A stretch of 21,857 nt of DNA, from NCBI GenBank assembly GCA_913054425.1, contig CAJXJG010000007.1, forward strand, positions 1 to 21,857, read 5' to 3'. Positions 16,880 to 21,857 of this stretch are shown piece after piece. Source of the stretch: an uncultured Fidelibacterota bacterium (GTDB taxonomy: Bacteria; Fidelibacterota; Marinisomatia; Marinisomatales; UBA8229). Positions within the stretch are counted from its first letter, which is position 1, and each line of letters begins with the position of its first letter. The position numbers and the translations under genes are program-made. The notes beneath the pieces were generated by a model that was given only the letters and a program-made list of their open reading frames with translations, did not search any database and was not told the DNA's origin.

Positions 16880-18075
16880 TGTTATTTGAATTTGATCCAT
16901 TAGCGGAACAGAAAGCAAAATTAAAGGTCGTTGGAGTAGGAGGAGCCGGTGGAAATGCCATAAACCGAATGATAAGCACGAATATGGAAGGTGTTGATTT
17001 TATTGTCATCAACACTGATGCTCAGGATCTGGAAAATAATGCTGCGGAACAAAAAATACAGATCGGGAGCAACCTGACGAAAGGGTTAGGTGCCGGAGCA
17101 AGATCAACAATTGGCCTGGAAGCAATGGAAACGGATAAAGACGCTGTTCAATCCTTGCTGGAAGGAGCAGATATGGTCTTTATAACCGCCGGAATGGGCG
17201 GAGGAACAGGTACAGGAGCCGCCCCGGTTATCGCTCAAATAGCCCGCGAATTGGATATCCTTACTGTAGGGATTGTTACTCTCCCATTCAATTTCGAAGG
17301 ACCAAAACGAATGAACCGTGGTTTATCGGGAATTTCTGAAATGCGAAAAGCCTGTGACACACTTCTTATCATTCCAAATCAGAAACTAATGTCCATCGTT
17401 GATAAAAGTACCACACTTTTGGAAGCATTTCATCTCGCTGATTCCATATTGAATCAGGCAGCGAAAGGAATTTCAGATCTTATTAATGTCCACGGTATGA
17501 TCAACCTTGATTTCGCTGATGTGGAAACAATCATGAAAAATATGGGTGAAGCCATTATGGGAACAGGGTTTGCCTCAGGAGAAGAGCGGGCGGTTCTGTC
17601 TGCGCAACAGGCGATTGCGAGCCCCCTGCTGGATAATGCCAGCATCAGCGGTGCCCAGGGGATCCTAGTGAATATTACCGGGGGGAAGGGTTTAACCCTT
17701 CATGAAGTGGATGAAGCAACTTCCATAATTTTTGAAGAAGCGGGAAATGATGCTAACATCATCTTTGGTGCCGTCATTGATCCGAACCTGGAAGAAGAAA
17801 TCCAGGTTACAGTTATCGCTACGGGGTTTAATAACCATAAGTACAGGGAAGATTCAGACGAGACCAAGCACAGTACCACATCATCCAAACGGGAAGTCAA
17901 TCGCCTCCTGGGTGAAAAGATAAACGTATCCTTAAGTGAGCAGAAAAACATCCCGGAGGCAATAAGCCTGAAAAATGAAAAACCTAACCCAAATATATTG
18001 ATTGACGACGATAATCCGGTGATCTATGGCAATGATATCGAAATCCCCGCCTTTATTCGCAGGCAGCATGAATAA
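16879..18075 (+). CDS. ftsZ: FtsZ, tubulin-like division ring GTPase
   Basis: FtsZ polymerises with GTP into the ring that organises division. The 398-residue protein has GVGGAGGNA (19-27), the tubulin signature GGGTGTG (107-113), the catalytic T7 loop around NLDFADVE (209-216) and ITGGKGL (266-272). A short variable linker (about 317-384) leads to the conserved C-terminal peptide DIEIPAFIRRQ (386-396), the site bound by FtsA. Length is normal. It is the last gene of the cluster, starts inside the stop codon of the repeat protein with a strong ribosome binding site, and is followed by a hairpin terminator. Confidence 0.98.
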   Translation: MLFEFDPLAEQKAKLKVVGVGGAGGNAINRMISTNMEGVDFIVINTDAQDLENNAAEQKIQIGSNLTKGLGAGARSTIGLEAMETDKDAVQSLLEGADMVFITAGMGGGTGTGAAPVIAQIARELDILTVGIVTLPFNFEGPKRMNRGLSGISEMRKACDTLLIIPNQKLMSIVDKSTTLLEAFHLADSILNQAAKGISDLINVHGMINLDFADVETIMKNMGEAIMGTGFASGEERAVLSAQQAIASPLLDNASISGAQGILVNITGGKGLTLHEVDEATSIIFEEAGNDANIIFGAVIDPNLEEEIQVTVIATGFNNHKYREDSDETKHSTTSSKREVNRLLGEKINVSLSEQKNIPEAISLKNEKPNPNILIDDDNPVIYGNDIEIPAFIRRQHE

Positions 18076-18114
18076 CTCCATAAATAGCTATATCTACACT
18101 TAAACAGGTATAAA

Positions 18115-18144
18115 AAAAGCGTTTCCGTGATGAGAAAGGCTTTT
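18115..18144. terminator. Bidirectional hairpin terminator between ftsZ and rpmB
   Basis: AAAAGC-G-TTTC (18115-18125) pairs with GAAA-G-GCTTTT (18134-18144) with a single G-G mismatch around an 8-nt loop. An A run (18112-18118) on one side and a T run (18141-18144) on the other let it act in both directions, as expected between the convergent ftsZ and rpmB genes. Confidence 0.7.
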
Positions 18145-18170
18145 ATATAAACGAAGGAATACTTATTGTC

Positions 18171-18407
18171 CTAAATCTTTTTCCCCTTGGCACGGAGTTC
18201 ATTAACCACCTTGCGAATCCCCTTTTTATCAATAGTCCTCATCCCCCGTGTAGAAACTTTCAGTGTAATAAATCGTTTTTCATCCGGAAGCCAAAACCGC
18301 TTTTTCTGAAGATTCACATCGAACCGGCGGCGTGTTTTATTATGTGCATGGCTCACATTGTTTCCAAACATGGGCTTCTTTCCTGTAACATCACACACTC
18401 TACTCAT
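18171..18407 (-). CDS. rpmB: 50S ribosomal protein L28
   Basis: The 78-residue basic protein begins with MSRVCDVTGKKPMFGNNVSH, the conserved L28 N-terminus, continues with KTRRRFDVNLQKKRFW and a RFITLKVSTRGMRTIDKKG segment, and ends in a lysine-rich helix. L28 is a component of the large ribosomal subunit. Only the first cysteine of a possible zinc motif is present, so this is the zinc-free form. GAGG lies 5 nt before the ATG. The gene converges on ftsZ, stands alone, and shares a terminator with it. Confidence 0.97.
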   Translation of the reverse strand: MSRVCDVTGKKPMFGNNVSHAHNKTRRRFDVNLQKKRFWLPDEKRFITLKVSTRGMRTIDKKGIRKVVNELRAKGKKI

Positions 18408-18430
18408 TGCATCCTCACTTTTGTATTCTA

Positions 18431-18436
18431 ATTATA
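18431..18436 (-). promoter_or_regulatory. Possible -10 element of rpmB
   Basis: Read on the minus strand, a perfect TATAAT lies 24 nt before the rpmB ATG in a very AT-rich stretch. No good -35 hexamer is found at 16-18 nt; the nearest resemblance, TTGCCT, is too far upstream. The remaining non-coding sequence from 18437 to 18652 shows no RNA gene or clear repeat. Confidence 0.35.
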
Positions 18437-18652
18437 TTTCTCTTACTAAAAAAGCAGGCAAATTTACACTTTATTCATTTAGGTGCAAATGGAAAGGTTT
18501 TGAAAAAATAACTGATTAACAGCAGTTGATATTTTTGCTTATTTGTATAAAACAGACTTCCTCAAAAAAAGAATATTGGGATTTAAAAGATTTGAAGGTG
18601 TAAATTGTTCAATAGGAAAATAATATCTATTGAATTACAGGAGAAATCGAAA

Positions 18653-19198
18653 ATGAAGGCAAAACATTTACTGGTTCTATCGATTGGAGTTGTATGCTGG
18701 GTCATCTACGCTCAAATCGAGCATGGCGGACAGGAACATGGAGGAAAGGAACAGGGGGAAGTTAAAACCCAGGAACCTCAAAATGAAGATATTCGAAATA
18801 CCATGAGCAAATATGTAAAATCTCAATCAAAAAAGACAGATGGATATTTTGAAGTGCAGGATGTTGATTTAGATATCGTAAGAAAACTGAAACTCCTCCG
18901 GGTTCATGAACGGGTTGGTAAAACCGGGGATTACTATTATTCCTGTGCAGATTTTGAAGACACAGACAGCGGAGATACGTTGGACCTGGATATTGATGTT
19001 TCTTTCAAAGATGGAAATCTGGAAGTTGCGGATGTCCGAATTCATAAACTAGCTGGTGTTGCCCGCTACACCTATGATGAGAATGATAACCGGATTCCGC
19101 GGGGAGATACAAAGAGTCACTTAGGAAAGGATAGTGCTCCTGACGAAAAAGAACACGGAGGGAAGGAACATGGGGGGAAAGAACACGGAGGAGACTAA
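18653..19198 (+). CDS. Secreted hypothetical protein with His-Gly-Gly repeats at both ends
   Basis: From the ATG at 18653 (AGGAG at 18639-18643, 9 nt upstream) the protein has 181 residues; the frame extends to 18605, but that start lacks a ribosome site and would put polar residues before the signal peptide. Residues 1-20 form a signal peptide ending YA-Q. The mature protein opens with EHGGQEHGGKEQGE (23-36) and closes with three EHGG units (167-180). Between them a domain of about 105 residues (45-149) contains RVHERVGKTGDYYYSC (83-98), an acidic TLDLDIDV stretch and VADVRIHKLAG (125-135). I do not recognise a named family. Repeated histidines suggest metal binding, which is inference. It is a single-gene unit between rpmB and mobA. 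Confidence 0.8.
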   Translation: MKAKHLLVLSIGVVCWVIYAQIEHGGQEHGGKEQGEVKTQEPQNEDIRNTMSKYVKSQSKKTDGYFEVQDVDLDIVRKLKLLRVHERVGKTGDYYYSCADFEDTDSGDTLDLDIDVSFKDGNLEVADVRIHKLAGVARYTYDENDNRIPRGDTKSHLGKDSAPDEKEHGGKEHGGKEHGGD

Positions 19199-19312
19199 AG
19201 CATTCCTTTCATGAAAACGGGCACTTTTCGAATGTACCTGCTCCGCTTCTAATCCAATAGTTCCAAAAAATAATCTGCTGTTATATACCTAAAATAAGGA
19301 TGGAATTTCTTT

Positions 19313-19915
19313 TCATATTCCATTCTCCATGTTCTTCATAATCGTCTCAGCTTTCTCCACATCTTCCGGTGTGTTGATATTAAATAAATCATAAGAGGAA
19401 GCAAATTGTCCTTTCGGTACCTGCTTTATTTTTACATGAACACTATCAAAAAAATCAGACACCTTGTAGCGCTTCAATCCAATCCGGTTTTCAATCATTT
19501 TTATACAATCCTGATGATACACGGCACAAAGCGGTTCAACACCCCTGCCAAAATCAATCGAGAAAATATCATAACCACCGGCATTTTTGCACAGGTAATG
19601 GATTAGTTCTTCTGGGATAAAAGGCAAATCGCAGGCAATTACAAAACATTGGGGGTAGGAAGAATTCTTCAAGGCAGTATAGATTCCCCCAAGGGGCCCC
19701 AGATTGGCAATAATATCTGGGAAAATAGGAACGTTCAAAAAGGTTAAGGCATCGGGTTTATTTGCAATTAGGATTGTTTCGGAAAATAAATTTTTAACCT
19801 TATCATGCACCCTTTGCACCAGTTTCTTCCCATTGATCTCCAGTAAAGCCTTATCCTTCCCCATCCTGGATGAACGACCCCCTGCTAATATTGCACTGGT
19901 CATTTTATAGCGCAT
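19313..19915 (-). CDS. mobA: MobA-like molybdenum cofactor guanylyltransferase
   Basis: MobA transfers GMP from GTP to molybdopterin, making the guanine dinucleotide cofactor of DMSO-reductase-family enzymes. The 200-residue protein has the nucleotidyltransferase signature LAGGRSSRMGKDKALL (10-25), GPLGGIYTAL (73-82), the metal-binding ACDLPF (94-99), EPLCAVY (127-133) and NINTPED (179-185), the usual MobA ending. The first ATG gives MRYKMTSAILAGG; a start four codons later at 19903 is equally plausible, and neither has a clear ribosome site. No other molybdopterin gene is in the window. A related nucleotidyltransferase with another substrate is less likely. Confidence 0.88.
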   Translation of the reverse strand: MRYKMTSAILAGGRSSRMGKDKALLEINGKKLVQRVHDKVKNLFSETILIANKPDALTFLNVPIFPDIIANLGPLGGIYTALKNSSYPQCFVIACDLPFIPEELIHYLCKNAGGYDIFSIDFGRGVEPLCAVYHQDCIKMIENRIGLKRYKVSDFFDSVHVKIKQVPKGQFASSYDLFNINTPEDVEKAETIMKNMENGI

Positions 19916-20050
19916 GGAACCCCGTACGTTTTACTAAATCAATCTATAAAAAATGAAGTGGATTCGGGTGCTGTCGGGTCTATTCATAGGTATGTACCCA
20001 ATAACTTAATTTGAGGTTGGGTTTATAGTAAAAAAGGATCGTTATGTTTG

Positions 20051-20470
20051 CTATGGTTTTGGAACTACAAGCACAGGGCAATTTACTGTATTAATGATCC
20101 CTTCATCTTCAGAATCAAAAAATTGATCCTTGAACCGATTTATTTTTCTATGCCCTAAAATCAGAAGATCGATTCCTTGGGATGCTTTTGAAATTTCCTT
20201 ATGTACAACTTTACCCGTGAATATTTGAACTTCCATCCGTTTTGCAATCTCTTCATGCCCTGAATTCCGAAACAGATTCCGAATTTCTTTTTCAGTGAAA
20301 TCATGTCCAGCACTATCCATCATCATCGACATTTTTCCAGCGTGTGGATCATTCACATGAACTGTAATTAATTTAGCATTAAACGAATTTTTTAACCGGG
20401 CTGCCTCATCAATAACAGGGGTCTCATCTCCCCTTCCTGACAGTGCCACCATAATTTTTTTATATCCCAT
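20051..20470 (-). CDS. Universal stress protein (UspA) family, degenerate ATP site
   Basis: The 139-residue protein has the Usp fold: an N-terminal strand KKIMVALSG (4-12), a VHVNDP stretch (37-42), IDLLILGHRK (100-109) and the terminal strand NCPVLVVPKP (130-139). ATP-binding members carry G-2x-G-9x-G(S/T) after the fourth strand; here GHRKINRFKDQFFDSEDEG keeps only the first glycine and not the GS, so nucleotide binding is doubtful. The segment DPHAGKMSMMMDSAGH (41-56) is rich in methionine and histidine. A good AGGAG stands upstream of the ATG. The gene lies 135 nt upstream of mobA on the same strand and diverges from the following dehydrogenase gene. Role in stress survival is family knowledge, not shown here. 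Confidence 0.85.
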   Translation of the reverse strand: MGYKKIMVALSGRGDETPVIDEAARLKNSFNAKLITVHVNDPHAGKMSMMMDSAGHDFTEKEIRNLFRNSGHEEIAKRMEVQIFTGKVVHKEISKASQGIDLLILGHRKINRFKDQFFDSEDEGIINTVNCPVLVVPKP

Positions 20471-20705
20471 TCATAACTCCTGAAAAATGTTTCAAATACA
20501 ATAAGAGAATTTATAATCATTCGGGAAATGAAAAAAGGACACAAGTATAAATTTAAATTTTTTGAACGTTTAACCCCTTCATTTGGTACCTAAATTATCT
20601 TTAGAAATCATTATAGAATTTGTTAGGATAAGAGTATTTTATATTTTTAGTTTCCGCTCACTTTTTTTGAAAATAATCTCCTTTGAATATCAAATAGAAA
20701 ATTAA
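20471..20705. other. Intergenic region between divergent usp and dehydrogenase genes
   Basis: This 235-nt AT-rich stretch should contain promoters for both divergent genes. TATAAA-like elements exist on both strands (for example TATAGA at 20612-20617 on the plus strand), but none has a convincing -35 partner at normal spacing. No repeat, RNA gene or small open frame with a ribosome site was seen. Confidence 0.4.
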
Positions 20706-21857
20706 ATGAATAAACTTATTTCAATCAATCCAAACGGAATTGAACATGCTCTCCCAGAAGAGGCAGACTATAGGCCAGAGTTTACCAGGGTAAAACAATT
20801 GGTGGATAATGCCCGTGAATCCGGTCAGGAGATTGTGGTGGTCCTGGGGGTGGGATTTGTCGGTTCTGTTATGGCAGCCATAGTTGCCGACACAGAAGAC
20901 AAAAATGGAAAATCTCCCAAATTTGTTATCGGTGTACAGCGGCCAAGTGTGCGCAGCTACTGGAAAATACCCATGCTGAACAAAGGTGAGTCACCAGTGA
21001 AAGCGGAAGATCCCGAAGTAGAACCCATGATCAGGCGATGTGTCCTTGAAAAGAAAACCTTGATTGCCACCTTTAACAACGAAGCGCTTTCCCTGGCTGA
21101 TGTGGTAGTGGTTGATGTACAATGCGATTACGTAAAAGCTGATCTTGGGAATGTAAAGACGGGCAGGGTTGAGATGAAAGCCCTGGAAGAATCCTTTAAA
21201 ACAATTGCTGAAAATATCAGTCCGGAAGCATTGGTTCTGATTGAAACCACCGTTCCACCGGGAACAACGGAGAATATCGCCTATCCTATCATAAAAAAAA
21301 TATTCCTATCAAGAGGAATTGAGAAAGATCCTCTCCTCGCTCACAGTTATGAGCGGGTCATGCCGGGAAAAGACTATGTTGCCAGCATCCGGGATTTCTG
21401 GCGTGTATGCAGCGGTATTAACAATCAGTCGCGAGAAAGAGTTACAAAATTTTTAAATGAAGTCCTGAATACCGACGAATTTCCTCTCACAGTGCTGGAT
21501 CGCCCCATCGAATCTGAAACAGCTAAAATCGTTGAAAACAGTTACCGGGCAACAATCCTTGCTTTTATGAATGAATGGAGTCTCTTCTCAGAGCGAAATG
21601 GTGTGGATATCCTCAAAGTGATCGATGCGATAAAAGTGAGACCGACCCACAGTAATATGATCTTCCCTGGCCCGGGAATCGGTGGGTACTGCCTTCCGAA
21701 AGATGGCGGCCTTGGCTACTGGGCTTACAAACACGTCCTTGGATTCGAAGATGACATTTTCAGGATCACTACTGCTGCAATTGACATAAACGACACTCGT
21801 TCCCTCCACGCTGCGGAACTGGTTCGTGATGCTCTCAATGATATGAACATGTCCATT
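20706..21857 (+). CDS. Nucleotide-sugar dehydrogenase (UDP-glucose/GDP-mannose DH family), 3' end cut by window
   Basis: The frame is open for 384 codons from the ATG at 20706 to the window edge. Members oxidise the C6 hydroxyl of a UDP- or GDP-sugar to a carboxylate with two NAD+, supplying uronic acids for surface polysaccharide. Visible features are the Rossmann loop LGVGFVG (47-53), LNKGESPVKA (91-100), IETTVPPGTTE (179-189), YERVMPGKDY (215-224), catalytic-type Lys274 and Asn278, and the nucleophilic Cys329 in GGYCLPKD (326-333). The YERVMPG motif leans towards the UDP-ManNAc dehydrogenase/WbpA side of the family. The N-terminus is about 40 residues longer than usual before the Rossmann loop, and the second strand ends GVQRPS (76-81) instead of the usual aspartate. 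No clear ribosome binding site precedes the ATG. Exact substrate cannot be told. Confidence 0.9.
   Translation, partial: MNKLISINPNGIEHALPEEADYRPEFTRVKQLVDNARESGQEIVVVLGVGFVGSVMAAIVADTEDKNGKSPKFVIGVQRPSVRSYWKIPMLNKGESPVKAEDPEVEPMIRRCVLEKKTLIATFNNEALSLADVVVVDVQCDYVKADLGNVKTGRVEMKALEESFKTIAENISPEALVLIETTVPPGTTENIAYPIIKKIFLSRGIEKDPLLAHSYERVMPGKDYVASIRDFWRVCSGINNQSRERVTKFLNEVLNTDEFPLTVLDRPIESETAKIVENSYRATILAFMNEWSLFSERNGVDILKVIDAIKVRPTHSNMIFPGPGIGGYCLPKDGGLGYWAYKHVLGFEDDIFRITTAAIDINDTRSLHAAELVRDALNDMNMSI

Noticed and set aside
18526..18551. TTGATA and TATAAA as a promoter for the EHGG-repeat protein
   Set aside because: The spacer is only 14 nt, well short of the usual 16-18, so the pair is not a convincing promoter.
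19201..19234. Hairpin directly after the EHGG-repeat gene (CATTC...GAATG outside, GAAAA...TTTTC inside)
   Set aside because: Stems are short, AT-rich and separated by an unpaired 7-nt bulge, and no T run follows, so a terminator cannot be supported.
19996..20022. ACCCAA/TTGGGT inverted repeat between usp and mobA
   Set aside because: Six pairs around a 15-nt loop without a T run on the transcribed side could be chance; not called as a terminator or operator.
1..21857. CRISPR arrays, tRNA/rRNA genes, insertion sequences or prophage genes
   Set aside because: No spaced direct repeats, tRNA-like cloverleaf, rRNA sequence, transposase motif or terminal inverted repeats were seen on reading both strands.

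Overview
The window is a chromosomal segment of a rod- or ovoid-dividing, peptidoglycan-bearing bacterium, dominated by a nearly complete division and cell wall (dcw) cluster. MurE carries a DNPR motif, which points to meso-diaminopimelate peptidoglycan and so most likely a Gram-negative type envelope. The DNA is AT-rich. Gene order, moderate divergence from textbook proteins, a PASTA-tailed FtsI and the make-up of the accessory genes would fit a member of the FCB/Marinimicrobia-like lineages, but this placement is inference and the sequence alone does not settle it.

Region 1 (1-433) holds the 3' end of an unidentified gene, possibly rodZ-like, a likely terminator hairpin, and a well-formed sigma70-type promoter overlaid by a 10-bp-phased series of TGGGN boxes, the expected operator of MraZ. 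Region 2 (434-18075) is one uninterrupted rightward operon: mraZ, rsmH, ftsL-like, ftsI, murE, murF, mraY, murD, ftsW, murG, murC, murB, ftsQ, ftsA, a secreted 24-residue-repeat protein, and ftsZ. Most neighbours overlap by 1-13 nt (TAATG, ATGA and TGATG junctions) and the rest are separated by 1-18 nt, so the products are probably translationally coupled. Together they make the lipid II precursor (MurC, D, E, F, MraY, MurG, with MurB supplying UDP-MurNAc), polymerise and crosslink septal wall (FtsW, FtsI), and build the divisome (FtsL, FtsQ, FtsA, FtsZ). The expected ddl gene is absent.

The least expected member of the operon is a predicted exported protein made of eight regular 24-residue MORN-variant (YwqK-like) repeats, sitting between ftsA and ftsZ and overlapping the ftsZ start codon.

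Region 3 (18076-21857) is ordinary mixed chromosome: a bidirectional terminator, rpmB (minus), a predicted secreted protein with His-Gly-Gly repeats at both ends (plus), a MobA-like nucleotidyltransferase (minus), a universal-stress-like protein with a degenerate nucleotide site (minus), and the first 384 codons of a nucleotide-sugar dehydrogenase with an atypical cofactor-binding loop (plus, running off the window). No tRNA, rRNA, CRISPR array, insertion sequence or prophage gene was seen, and no gene-free stretch exceeds 300 bases.
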